Assembly (NCBI GenBank): GCA_030761205.1 | Contig: JAULJL010000004.1 | Location: forward strand, 39,342,172-39,406,171 | DNA from: Fremontodendron californicum | Taxonomy: Eukaryota; Streptophyta; Magnoliopsida; Malvales; Malvaceae | Direction of reading: 5' to 3' | DNA length: 64,000 bases | Shown here: piece after piece, positions 31,463 to 42,951 of the stretch | How the letters are laid out: the number at the start of each line of letters is the position of its first letter | How positions within the stretch are numbered: position 1 is the first letter of the stretch | Program-made: the position numbers and the translations under genes | Notes under the pieces: generated by a model | What the model saw: the letters and a program-made list of their open reading frames with translations, nothing else | The model's database searches: none | What the model was told of the DNA's origin: nothing

Positions 31463-33539
31463 ATGGAGATTACTGTAAAGGGATCGAGCATGATATGCCC
31501 TGCTCAAGACACGCCAAAAGAAAGCCAATGGATTTCGAATTTGGACATGGTGATGACAACATATCATGTCCCTTTGCTGTACTTCTACAAACCAAATGGT
31601 TCGTCTGATTTCTTTAAACCCCAAGTGCTTAAGGAGGCTTTAAGCAAGACTCTTGTGCCATTCTACCCTATGGCTGGGAGGTTGGGAAGTGATGAAAATG
31701 GTAGACTCGAGATAATATGCAATGCAGAGGGAGTTCTGTGGATAGAAGCTGAAACTACATCTGCCATAGATGATCTTGGCGATTTTGCTCCGAGCTTAAA
31801 ACTGAGGCAACTAGCTCCCACAGTTGATTACTCTGGAGATACCGCCTCTTACCCGCTTGTTATGGCGCAGGTAAGTGTTCACCGAACAAGAATGAGAGAC
31901 TGGCACACTATTAAGTGTCTTATGATAGATAATAAGAGTTACTAGGAGTAGGAGATCAAGGACAAGTCTAAGAAAAACCTTAAAAAACGTTAATAGAAAG
32001 AATTAAGGGGCTGATAATAATTAATGACGTTAAAGCATAAGAAACTAAGCTATCAGCTAAGAAGTTGGTCTATTTTGCTTCAAAATGGAAGAAAAACTAA
32101 GACAGGTTAACAGGTACTTTTAGCTTCAAAATTTTATTTTATTTATATTTTTTTTCTGTTTGCTTTCCTACCAGAGGGCAGTTCTAGTTGTTGAAGACAA
32201 TGTTACTCCGACTCTTCATTTTCCTTGAAATACCCGTGTCCGACACATATTAGGATATGGGTATAGGGGTATGATCCTCCAAATATATGAAAAAACTTAG
32301 AAAAGATTGAGCATACCCGAAACGGACACATACCCATATCTGACACTCATCTTTGAGTCCAAGTAACATCGGTTGAAGATGAGATAAAATTTTAAACAAT
32401 GAATGATTTGGTTTATATGTTTTATTTTAGTTTGCAGAGCTGATAGAATCAACTCATGACTAAGAATCTTGCTTCAAATGCACTTTTGAGTTTAACAATT
32501 TATAACTACTCATCTTTGAAGTTCAAAAGTAGGATAGGCATAATTATGGAACAAAAGATTAAGGATAGGCAACTGGAAACTGAAATGCTTAATTGTGTGT
32601 ATATTTTGCTAGGTAACTACTTTCAAATGCGGTGGAGTCTGTCTCGGAATTGGAACTCACCACACTTTGGTAGATGGTACAACTGCCCTTCATTTCATCA
32701 ATAGTTGGTCTGACATGGCAAGAGGCTTGTCCCTAATTAGGATGGCGCCACTTATTGACCGAACCCTTCTCCGAGCAAGAGTGCCACCAACCCCTAGATT
32801 TCATCATGTTGAATATGATCCACCTCCTTCCTTAAACACATCTACGTCACTTGGCCCTAATCCTAAACCCTCATCTGTATCTGTTTTTAAGATCACACTA
32901 AATCAACTTAATACCCTAAAAGCAAAGTCATTCAAAAATGAAAACACAACTAAGTACAGCACCTACACAATTCTAGCCGCACACATATGGCGTTGTGCAA
33001 GTAAAGCTCGAGGCTTCTTAGATGATCAACCAACCAAGTTATACATTCCAACTAATGGACGCCCCAGACTACATCCTCCCCTCCCATCAAGCTACCTAGG
33101 CAATGCAATGTTCACGGCTTCATTAATTGCTCTATCTGGAAATCTCCAATCGGAACCATTTATAAATACCCTAGAGCGAGTTCATGGAGCATTGCAAAGG
33201 ATGGACAATGAATATCTAAGATCAGCTCTTGACTACCTAGAAACACTGCCAGATATAACTGCTGCCAGGAGAGGGCCACAAACTTTCCAGTGCCCAAACC
33301 TAAATATCATCAATTGGTTGCGACTGCCTATACATGATGCAGATTTTGGATGGGGTCGTCCAATATACATGGGCCCAGCAAATGTTGTCCATGAAGGAAA
33401 AATATACCTACTACCAAGTGCAACTGATGATGGGAGCTTGTCACTGGTAGCATGCCTAGAGACCTCTCATATAAAACTTTTCCAGAAACATCTTTACGAA
33501 GGCTTGATGTCATTTGACAAAATAAAGGCTCGATATTAG
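31463..33539 (+). CDS. BAHD acyltransferase, hydroxycinnamoyl-CoA shikimate/quinate transferase-like
   Basis: Cytosolic BAHD enzyme that transfers an acyl group from CoA, closest in overall sequence to HCT of the lignin and chlorogenate pathway. Two exons, 31463-31870 and 32613-33539, give 444 residues, the usual length. The start MEITVKGSSMICPAQDTP fits HCT. The catalytic HxxxD is HTLVD (His153, Asp157), coded at the start of exon 2, and the structural DFGWG lies at about 380-384. The histidine in the TYHVPLLYFY block matches a substrate-pocket residue of HCT. True HCTs carry HHAADG and ITSW, whereas this protein has HHTLVDG and IINW, so the acyl acceptor may differ. I call the family with confidence but not the substrate. 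The 742-bp intron contains a short TIR element. Confidence 0.88.
32199..32372 (-). repeat. Short TIR element, GTTACTCGGA family, copy 5 (in the BAHD intron)
   Basis: Begins AATGTTACTCCGACTC and ends GAGTCCAAGTAACATCGG, clear terminal inverted repeats. It is flanked by TTGAAGAC (32191-32198) and TTGAAGAT (32373-32380), a 7-of-8 match that fits the 8-bp target duplication of hAT elements. Confidence 0.8.
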
Positions 33540-34234
33540 TTGTTTGTTCTTTCTATCAATATATAACCTATAAAGCTTCTGCTTCTTTTTCTTTAACTGA
33601 ACTTTTTTGTTTGAATTCTGTTTATTTAAATTTTACCACCTTGAATTCCCTATCTCTAGCTTGAAGCACTGCATATCATCCTAAGCTAGCTAGACATCTT
33701 TCATATACTCCATTTAACATTCTAACTTTGACCTCATCTATTTTGCAGTTTTATGTATTCGTGTCGTGTTCGTGTAATTTTAATTTAATGTATTATATAT
33801 TTATATAAATTTTGATACGTTAATAATTCGTGTTATATAAATTTTGACACGTTCTTATATTCATGTTATTTTTTCTTGTCGTGTAATTATATCGCGTCCA
33901 AAGTTGCCAGGTCTAGTTTGTGGATGGTAATATTGACAAGCCCAAGCCTTGGGAAGAAACACAACTTCTAAATGACCATCCACAAATGAACCCAGAAAAC
34001 AGTGAAAATTCAAAACAGGCTCATTGGCTCTGTCCTTTTACCGTTTCAGGGATCAATCAATGGACAAATGGGAAATTAGGAAAATAAGTGTTACATTAAT
34101 ACAAATTGAGACACACAAAAAAAAAAAAAAAAAAAAAATCCATCATACAAGCAAACATGAATAGATGATTCATAACATAGTAATACACAAATAGTAAAGC
34201 TAAGCAATTGAAAGCATGTACCTTTTTCTTTCTC
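33540..34234. other. Space between the convergent BAHD and SKIP1 genes
   Basis: Holds both 3' untranslated regions, a MITE copy (about 33740-33918) and an A-run (34117-34138). No gene recognised. Confidence 0.5.
33740..33918 (+). repeat. MITE of the TAGACCTGGCAA family, left end decayed
   Basis: Shares GATACGTTAATAATTCGT, TTTATATAAATTTTGA and TCGTGTTCGTGT blocks with the well-bounded copy at 62062-62278, and keeps the right terminus TTGCCAGGTCTA. The left terminus is only partly recognisable. Confidence 0.6.
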
Positions 34235-35251
34235 CTAGATTCGAAAAACATCAGTTTGAAACCTCTCATCATACAACCTCCAATGCCCATATCTCTCAGT
34301 GTGAAAAACTGACCTGGGTATATAAAAATTCGGCTTCTTCACTTCCTTCAAATCCTTCAAATTCAATGTCGCATTCACAATATCCCGACTAGTCAAGTTA
34401 GCACATCCAAACAAATCAAGATACTCAAGTTTCAAACACCCTTCACAAATGGAACCAAATCCTTTAGCTGATAATTTCGAAAACCTAATTTCAAGATGTT
34501 CCAATTGAGGCATAAATTTCCCAATAGCAGCTGCTTCTGTATCTCCATCTTGTGGACAAGCATTTAGATAATCATCTGGAACAACTCCCACGTGTTGCGA
34601 TGGGTCTAACCAATTCATCAGGTTCCGTTTTAGAACCGTCAAATTGGGACAATTCCGACCAATTAACATTAGAGATTCGTGTGAGATTTCGTAGCAGTAA
34701 CTGATGTCGAGCTGTTTCAGGTTTCGACAATGATACGCTATTTGAGCCATCGAGGCATCGGTCACGTGAGGACAGCTTTTTATACAAAGAACTTGGAGAT
34801 TTGGACACCTGGCAAAAATTGAAAATCAATGATGGAAAATTGAGGCAAAAATGTAAAATCTGGAAACGGTGTCGCAAATGAGATACCTTTGAGCGGCGAA
34901 ATTGAGAGAGAGATCGGAGCAGTGACGGGTAAGGATCTCGGTTAGATTGCCGTTGCTCCAGGTGATGACGGATCGGAGCATGGAGTCGATTCTTCTTTCG
35001 AACTCGGGGGTCCACCAGCGGGTTGACTCGGTGGAGGAATCGCACCGAGTTTCGAGATCGAAGACGGAGTTGAGAGAGGGATCCTTGCAGGCGTTGAGCC
35101 ATGGTTTGCAGACAAGCATAGGTCCAGTCCATCGGTGCTCGAAAGTGAGTCGGGAAAGGATGTTGATGAGGCACTCGTGGGTTAACTCGGCCCAGTCGGA
35201 GATGAGTCCAGACTCGGCATATGTTTCCCCTGTTCCTTCTTTGCCCTCCAT
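34235..35251 (-). CDS. SKIP1: F-box protein SKIP1-like
   Basis: Substrate-recognition subunit of an SCF ubiquitin ligase; Arabidopsis SKIP1 was found as a partner of the SKP1 homologue ASK1. Two exons, 34887-35251 and 34235-34808, split an arginine codon and give 312 residues. The F-box lies at about 18-65 (WAELTHECLINILSRLTFEH ... VCKPWLNACKDPSLNSVFDL). Leucine-rich repeats of the cysteine-containing type follow (LQVLCIKSCPHVTDASM, LKQLDISYCYEISHESL, LEYLDLFGCANLT). The protein ends YDERFQTDVFRI. The start MEGKEGTGETYAESG is the first ATG of the frame. A long plus-strand frame opposite exon 1 is a shadow. Confidence 0.92.
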
Positions 35252-35722
35252 TTTAGAAAGATCGTTTTGGGAAGCGCCAACTTCAAGTATTGCTTCCCTC
35301 TGCTGTTAGAAAAGTTTGAGTTTGCGGTTGTCGATAACGAATTGGATAAAATGGTAATTATATGGGAAAAGCGCCATTTTTAGATCGCGTATTTTTTTCC
35401 CTGAATATAATAACTTTTGCTTTTCTTTTTTAAGGAAAATGCTAAGCCAAAAACTAAAAACACTAAAATCTCTTAAAAAAAACCATTAGTAGTACTTTAC
35501 AGTAACAATTTTCTTCAATGAGATTGAGAAAAAAAAATCCTACAATTTCAATTGAAGTTTCAACTTGGATGATTTCTCAATCAACATTAGAATTTTTTTT
35601 TTTTTTATAATTTGAATATAGAAAAACGGATTTTAAATTCGAATTTTAAATTTGTCAAATATCACGTTTAAAGATGACTACACCGAGTTCCAAAGTCACT
35701 TTGAATGCAAGAAAGCTATGTA
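35252..35722. other. SKIP1 promoter region
   Basis: Upstream DNA of SKIP1 with A/T runs. No recognised gene. Confidence 0.45.
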
Positions 35723-36113
35723 GGTCTCGTTTAGCATTGCTTCTGGCACAGCTTTTGAGGTCAAAAGCTGCTTTTCACCGCAAACGCAATGCTAAACAGA
35801 TAAAAAAAATTAGCTTCTGTTGTTGAAACCATGGTTAGAAAAGCCAAACTAAAAAGCCAAAAAATATAGCTTTTGGGCTTTAAAAGCTGGCTTTTGGATA
35901 AAATGACTTTATTATCCTCACATCTCTATACTTTTATTATTTTAAACATATCTTTTTTTGACATTTCAATTTCCAACAACACTTTTTCACAGCAATGCTA
36001 AACACTTAAAAGTTTTTAAACCACACTTTTTCACCACACTTTATAAACACACTTTTTCCAACTCGAGTTTTTCCCAACCCAAGCTTTTTCCAACAACAAT
36101 GCTAAACTAGCCC
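35723..36113. repeat. MITE with GTTTAGCATTG ends
   Basis: The left end GGTCTCGTTTAGCATTGCT and right end CAATGCTAAACTAGCCC are inverted copies over about 17 bp. The interior repeats the words AGCTTTT, AAAAGC and CACACTTTTT. No frame. The flanks share only GTA. Confidence 0.6.
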
Positions 36114-37777
36114 GTAATCACATTGCAATTTACAAAGTTGTTCCTCTTGTGGAAGAGGGATTGATGTGTGGAAAATTTTAGTCATTTGATTAAAAAATTG
36201 TTTCTCTTTTGACATGCTTCACCAATATATTGGTTAAACCACTTTCCTTCCCCATAACCAATGAAAAATTGATTGCTTAAGGCTCAACCCACTATCACAT
36301 ATAACAATCATCATTTATGACTATACTTTGTTCACTCATAATTTCATACCAATAATGACTCACTTCCTACTTTTCCCAACTTACACCATATGTGGTTCAC
36401 ACTTCACACAGGCTTTAGCTTATAGAACATGAAACAAGTGAGTTGCAGTTCACAAAGGATTTAACCCTATATTCAGGATCAGAAATTCTGCAAAGATAGT
36501 ATACCAGCAAAGCAGCAAGATAATGTCAATAGTACCCATTACTGTTTTTCCTATTAATTGCCATCTACTATTCGGCATCTCTTGGATGCAAATTTTGAAT
36601 CAAAAAGAGACTAATTGCAATGAACAAGAGTTCAGACAAATATAAATTGTTACATTATACAGGTACGAGACAATGCACACAAGCTACTGAAACAAAGATG
36701 AAGAGCAACCGTGTGCAATACGGTAGACACAACTGTATTTGACAAACTTGACAAAGTGCCAAGAGGCAATAGCATAAGAAGACAAGTTTGTGTATAAGTT
36801 ATAGACAAAGGAACGTAATGTAGCTAACTCAACCAATAAGAAGATTAGAAGATTAAAAACTAAACCTACAACGAAGATCGAAATTAAATTGTGGATTGCC
36901 ATTCAGAAAGAGGTAAGTAGATGCTAAAAACTTAATATGAAACTAGACTTCTATCGTACAAGTGAAATCAAATTGTGGAAACAAGAAGAACAATGAATAT
37001 GAGTCTTGCATTCTTGGATTACGTATCTACTTGAGCCTAGTTTTCTCAAATATCTGCAGCAATTCTGCTCACATTCACAGAGTATCCAAAAGATTGATAA
37101 ATTATGTAGTTTAGACATTAATTCAAATGGGAAGTTGTAATAACACAAGGAATACCGAATGCACTGAAGTGAAATTTGGAGGATTTCCCATAACAAGGAA
37201 AATAAAGCTCCCAACCAAGTTCAGCCAAGTTCCCAACCAATTGCTCCATCTATAGAAGTTTATTTCAACATAAAAACTACACACCAATACCATATCCTTA
37301 AGAATTAAGACATCTTACATACCTCAGTCATGAGGGTCAAGTCCAAGGAAAAAACAGTCCCATGTTTCTAATGGTAGCTTATGACAAAATACAAAGTACT
37401 CCACTTCTAAGTGATAAATCTAAAACCAAATCAGAACAATATCTACGTTCAGACAGGGATTGAGATCTCTCCTGTCTCCTCGTTCTAACAACAATAGTAA
37501 TTCTACTTCTGGGTATGCAGCAGATCAACTATCTAATCATGTTTCTTTATGCAGAATTTCATATATGATCATAGCAAAACCACCAATCTGAACTTGCATT
37601 TAAGTTAAAATCAAGCACTTGTGAAATCCAACAAGATCAAAGAACCATTATAATTGCACAACATCAAGATCAATTAAAGAGTAGAAACACATCAATATTA
37701 AGTTAAATTAAACACAAAAGGAAGTAGTTTCAGTATCATCATATTACAGCAAAAGAGAGAGAGATAATTAAAGAGAA
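36114..37777. other. Intergenic region, nothing recognised
   Basis: Moderately AT-rich spacer between SKIP1 and RCI2; the right part may be RCI2 3' untranslated region. Minus-strand frames at 36684-36902 and 36951-37214 have no domain and no homologue that I recognise. Confidence 0.45.
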
Positions 37778-38116
37778 CTAAGCAGAGGAATAATAAAGTG
37801 GACGCCTGTACTCGTCAAAGTACTCATCGCGATCCACAAAAACAATGGTGTATAGAGCATAGATAATCCCAGGAACATATCCCAGAATAGTTAACAGCAG
37901 ACAAATGCAGAACTCAACCTGAAAAAAAAAAAACATCAAAACCCAGAAATCATTAGATCAAAACATCAAAACCTCAACTCAGACAAGACAATTTATTAAG
38001 AGTTGTGGGAGAGAAAATATACTTACGCTGCAACAACCGTGCCTTAAGCAAACTCCCAAAGGAGGGAGCAAAATCGCGATCAAGATTTCACAAAAAATTT
38101 CGCAGCGAGAAGGCAT
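37778..38116 (-). CDS. RCI2/PMP3-type small hydrophobic membrane protein
   Basis: Two very short exons, 38027-38116 and 37778-37918, both phase 0, give 76 residues. This family (UPF0057, PMP3) sits in the plasma membrane, is often induced by cold, salt or ABA, and affects ion leakage and membrane potential. The first span is CEILIAILLPPLGVCLRHGC and the second VEFCICLLLTILGYVPGIIYA. The polar tail VDRDEYFDEYRRPLYYSSA marks the tailed subgroup that includes At4g30650, At4g30660 and At2g24040. The ATG at 38116 is the only suitable start. It is divergently placed from the zinc-finger gene at 39117. Confidence 0.93.
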
Positions 38117-39116
38117 GTTGTTGTTGATGTGAAGATTAAAGCGGAAATAAAGGAACCTTTTATCGAAGATTTTTGAGATTGGATATTCTTAATGGAGAAG
38201 AAAACAAACGAGAAAATTTCAAGGGAAAAATAAATAAAGAATGCTTCGATTCCAACTTATTAGATCTGGACTGTCCATTTTTTGTGACTATAGTTTAATA
38301 AACGGTCATGATTACTCCAAAGTGTGATCACGTGCTCGTTTCGTTGACACATATTTGGCTAGACGTTGACAAATTGGCTGGCCCATAAGGCCTAAGGGCC
38401 CACAAAGTAAAAAGGACTTATTGATAGGTAAAGGGATTAAATTTACAAGAAATAATTATTTTTACTCATCAGCTTTTATTTATTATTTTGGTTTTTATGT
38501 ACTTTTAAAAATTATAAATACAAAATCATAAGAACAAATATATCATATATTATCGATAAATTTTTTAAATTTCATAAATAAAATTTAAAAATTATCACAT
38601 ACTTTATTAAAATATATTTCAAATAATTACTAAATAAAAAATACACGGTTATATAAAATTAATTTTCAATTATAAATACAAAGCTTTTTCTTTATTTATT
38701 TATTTTATTTTTAGAGGCAAAACCAATTCTAACACTTCAAAAATATAATTCTTTTCTCTTTAAAAAATGAAACCATCACAAAACAAAATTTTCTACTATT
38801 TTGGACCAGAAATATTATATATTATATAAATAAAAGATTAAAATAGATATATTATTGTTATTATATTTTAATTGATACTCTTATATAAACGTGGCAAGTG
38901 TTAACTGGGCTTCCTCCTCAAAACATTATAAAATATTTGTCCGTGCGAGGCACTCGGCCCAAGTTCAGCACTGCCCGGAAAAAGAACTTTTTAAACATTT
39001 AGCCCACGCGCCTCAACGGCGCCTACATCCAACGCCCATATTCTTTTTTCTTAAACCTTTCCAATTTCGATGATTCTGTAAAACCCTCCTCACAGAGACA
39101 CACTCAAATCTTCCAA
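38117..39116. promoter_or_regulatory. Divergent promoter region between RCI2 and the zinc-finger gene
   Basis: About 1 kb separates the two start codons. It holds two clusters of site II-type elements (GGCCCA/TGGGCC/AGCCCA): near 38384-38402 close to RCI2, and at about 38907, 38957 and 39001 close to the zinc-finger gene. The middle is AT-rich with a (TTTATTTATTTA) tract. Site II elements are bound by TCP factors and are common at growth-related genes. Confidence 0.4.
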
Positions 39117-41793
39117 ATGGAATTCAAATTTAGAGCGGTCGATAACCGGCCGCCAATTTTTTTTCCTCCTTCGTCGAGCTTCAATTTCTTTTCGGGTCAA
39201 GGATTTCGACCAAATACTAACTTTAATCGAAACCGACCCGACCCTATCCAATGGGAATTAGAGAAGGCACAAATCAGAGAAGAGATAATTGCGTCGGAAA
39301 TGGCGCGTCGGAGAGCCTTAGAAGCCGAAGTGAGAAGGGATTTGATGGCGGAGAGGGAGATGGCGGCCAGGCATAGAGCTAGGGAAACGGGTTTACCTTT
39401 CGAACGCAGGTTCAAAATGCTGCTCGACCATAGGCTTCCTTTCATGCATCACCACTTTAATAACCACCACCTCTGGCGGTTTGAACAGCCTTTCAATTTA
39501 TTTCCACCGCCGTCGCCGCCGCCCATGTTGCCGCCACGGGTGACAGAGATTTTTGACACTAAGGTTAAGGATACTTTGGAGGGAAACAAGAATAAATTGA
39601 TTATACTGGTAAGCCTTTTAATTTGTATACTCAACAAAATATTTCATCCTCAGAAAAAGGAGTCTTTTTTTATTCGAAGTTTAAAGCCATAAGCTTGAAC
39701 AACTTCATATACACACTAGTTTGTGTAATGTCCATAAACCCTTATGCCTATATGGTTTGGGTTGTTTAAGTAGCCAATTAAATGCAAACCTTTGAAATCA
39801 TAAGCTAATCATAGGTTGTCGAAAGTTTCTTCCTTTTTTTTGTGTTCGGGTAGTAGTAGTACTGTATCGGTGCTTGTAGATTAGTTTAATGGCTATTTGT
39901 TTCTGTTGCTTGTGTTGTTTTGCCTTTGATGATGTTGCTATTGGCACAAGGCATGCATCTAGGTATGCTATCAATGCATATGGATAACCCTTTCACTTGT
40001 CAACTCGGGCAATTCCTAATGGGACATTGCATTCATCAATCACGAGGGTATTTTTCCTAGATTGCTGTAGCTGCTGTTACTGAGTGACATCATGTTATGT
40101 GATTTATTGGAGAATATCTTAGATTGTTGATGGATTTGCTGTTCCCTTAGGTACAGCTTTCTCATGTCGTGGTTACATATAGCATCCGGCTTACAATAAT
40201 GTGGGGCTCATTGTCCACCATGGTTGTGAGAGGAGTGTTGTATGTGCCCATGACAAGTGATGTTATTCCTTTGAAAAGGTTATCTTGTGTTTTTATAGAA
40301 AACTTTTATGCTTCCCTTCTGTCAAGTTATGTGGTACCATGTAGCAATGGCAGCTCCCTACTCCACTTGTTCTGGATTTCTTCATGCATATGCATGTAAA
40401 CTTCTGCTCTTATCATTTTCTTTGGGATCTCAATGCAACTTCATCTGGTTTTGGTAATCGTGTTGGCTGCTTCAAAAGTTTCTTATGACATTGGAGAAAC
40501 CAAGCCCATATGGTTTGTGTTTCATGCTAGAACTGCTAGATATAGATAATGGAAGAAATGGCATTCGTTTTCCGCTTGGGGTTTGGACTTTGGATAATGG
40601 CATTTTAATATTGTTTTGGTGTTGGAATTTCTAGTAGAGATAATAATTGAATCCATCTAAACTTGACTTGGATTTATTTTATGTTGATATGCACAAACAA
40701 ATTGATTTTACTTTGTCGTCATTAACATGCATTTATGCAGATCTTTGTCTGTTTGTATGCCCCTAAGTTTCTTCATGGATCATATAAAAATGTTTAGATG
40801 TGCTATAGATTTTGCATGGAACTTTCAGCAACCTCTGGTTTTTTGAATCTTGGTATTAAGCTCTTATCAGTTTTTGTTGGCACCACTTGTACCAAGAAAA
40901 AAAGTATTATTAGCTCACATTATTGATGATTTACTATCTTTGAGGTTTGTGCTGGATTTTGAGACTGATTCAGTTACATGTAAGGTAGTAGAGAGTTAAA
41001 TTTCTCCTTAGTTGAAAAGGCTGAGGATGGGGCGATTAACCATTGTTTAATTGATTAGCATCACAACTTTTTGGTTATCTATTCTTCTTTGAGTATCCTA
41101 TTGCAGGCTAAGCCTGATCCTAATCGTGTTGTTGGAGCAAAGCGGAAAACACCACCTCCAGCAGGCGCTGGTGAACTGCCTCTACCTTTAATTGCCTTGA
41201 AGAAGAAACCCAACAAGGAGTGGAGTTGTGCCATTTGTCAGGTCAGCGCCACAAGTGAGAAAGGTTTGACTGAACACCTTCAAGGTAGGAAGCACAAGGC
41301 TAATGAGGCAAGAGTAAAAGCTCAGAGAATGGAGAAGAACTCCAATACCAATACCACAACATTGCCAAAAAAACCCAGACTGCCTCAACTTAATAAAAAT
41401 ATGGATGGTTCAGGCCAGAAATTGGAGGATAGAGAAAAGTTAATGAATAAAAAGGATGAGCTGCTGATTAAGAGAGAAAAGAAGGCAGAAAGGTTTAGGA
41501 AGAAATATGCAGATAACCTTGAGAAGAAACAAGGAACAACGCAAATGAATAAGGTGGAGAGGACACCAGAACTTAGAAAAAAGAAGAAATATAAGTTTTG
41601 GTGTCAAATTTGTTTGGTTGGTGCGCATTCTGAGGTGGTAATGGAAACTCATAAAAAGGGGAAGAGGCACATTGCTCGACTCCTGGAACTTGACGAAAAT
41701 AATGCAGCTGCCCCTGCTACCTCCACCACCAATACAGTCACTGAGCAGGCAAGATTTGATGCTACTCACTACTCAGATGCCAAAAGTCACTGA
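39117..41793 (+). CDS. U1/matrin-type C2H2 zinc-finger protein (two fingers)
   Basis: Two exons, 39117-39608 and 41107-41793, both phase 0, give 392 residues. Exon 1 codes an aromatic/proline-rich start, a charged helix (REEIIASEMARRRALEAEVRRDLMAE-like) and a proline run. Exon 2 has two zf-met/U1-type fingers: WSCAICQVSATSEKGLTEHL...H and FWCQICLVGAHSEVVMETH...H, each CxxC with two spaced histidines. They are separated by a lysine-rich coiled-coil linker. Such fingers usually bind double-stranded RNA or RNA-protein complexes in the nucleus. Uncharacterised plant homologues have the same layout; no named orthologue comes to mind. The frame of exon 1 stays open 84 bp into the 1.5-kb intron, but the GTAAGC donor and TTGCAG acceptor are strong. 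Confidence 0.85.
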
Positions 41794-42951
41794 TGTAGTA
41801 GATGAGGAAGCAAATGAGAAGCTAATGTATGTTCCATAGGCTGATAGTTATAACCTATCTCCTGTTGTAAATTGATTGTCAAAACAGAACCTACTCTCCC
41901 TACTTGTGTTGGGATCTATGAAAATTGCGCTCTGTATCTTTTGTACTGTCTGAGACTTTTAATTAGATGTTGGTATTTTTGCTGAAATCCCTAACTTAAT
42001 GAGGTGAACCCAAGATTGACTAATGCTTAGATACCAAGGATTTAGAGTAAAAATACCATTAGTTTGACATGGCAGTACATCTGAAAGTGCAGATAGCTAA
42101 AAGCAGAAAAGCAACACGCGCATAGAGGAACAATGCTTTCCAGCAGGTGTGCGACTGGCAAGTCTCCCAAGAAATTTGTGGTATTTCTACCCCCAGTTGC
42201 AAGGTCCTTAATGAACATGTAAGAAAAGTTTTGTAGAATTGTCGAATCTTATAACTCCTTAACAACCAGATACCAAATTTCATGTTCCTATTGATAGAGA
42301 AACTAATGACGGTAGGGCGCTATGGGCAGCCCTGAGTTACCTTTTAACGAGCGATAGAAAGCAACATCCCTGTCCAAGGTACTATTTTGGAAATAACAAT
42401 CTGATCTTGGAAGGTGCATGAATTGAGACTTAACCTAACATCCAAGCTCCTATCTTTTGTGACATTTGAACTAATTTCACCCTGCACTTCTGCATCAGGA
42501 CCTTGGTGAGGACCCACAATCCTGGATATTGTGGATTTGCGTTTGGATTTCTGATCAAAAGTGACAACTTCCAGCCTACTCCAAATACCCATTTCATGTA
42601 CTAAGATGGAGCAGCCAGCACCTTCCATTGCTTAGCAAACGTAAACTAAGGGGGCTAAGGAACAAATTTTGGGATCTTTCATACATCTCGATTACTTCGA
42701 CCAAAGAAGAGCAGCATTCATGACTCATGATGCAAGTAAACAACATTTTCGGTGAGAATATATCTGATTCACAAGCACCAATTTTGATATTTATCTTTAT
42801 AAATTTTTAATAGATGCAACTATATTTTCTTTACAAAACAGAAAAAGAAGAAAGAACATAGAGCAATTAAAGGAGGGAGGGAGGCAAGCTAAACTCACAA
42901 GTTCCAATCCCTCAAACTAAGCACTTCTATTACAAGTAGAGTTAAAGAGAC
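41794..42951. other. Space between two convergent genes
   Basis: Contains the two 3' untranslated regions. Frames at 42059-42283 and 42344-42628 on the minus strand have no recognised domain. Nothing else seen. Confidence 0.5.

Noticed and set aside
34947..35309. 120-residue plus-strand frame opposite SKIP1 exon 1
   Set aside because: Shadow of a GC-rich coding exon on the other strand; no domain.
40169..40399. 76-residue frame in the zinc-finger gene intron
   Set aside because: Inside a well-bounded intron and without a domain.
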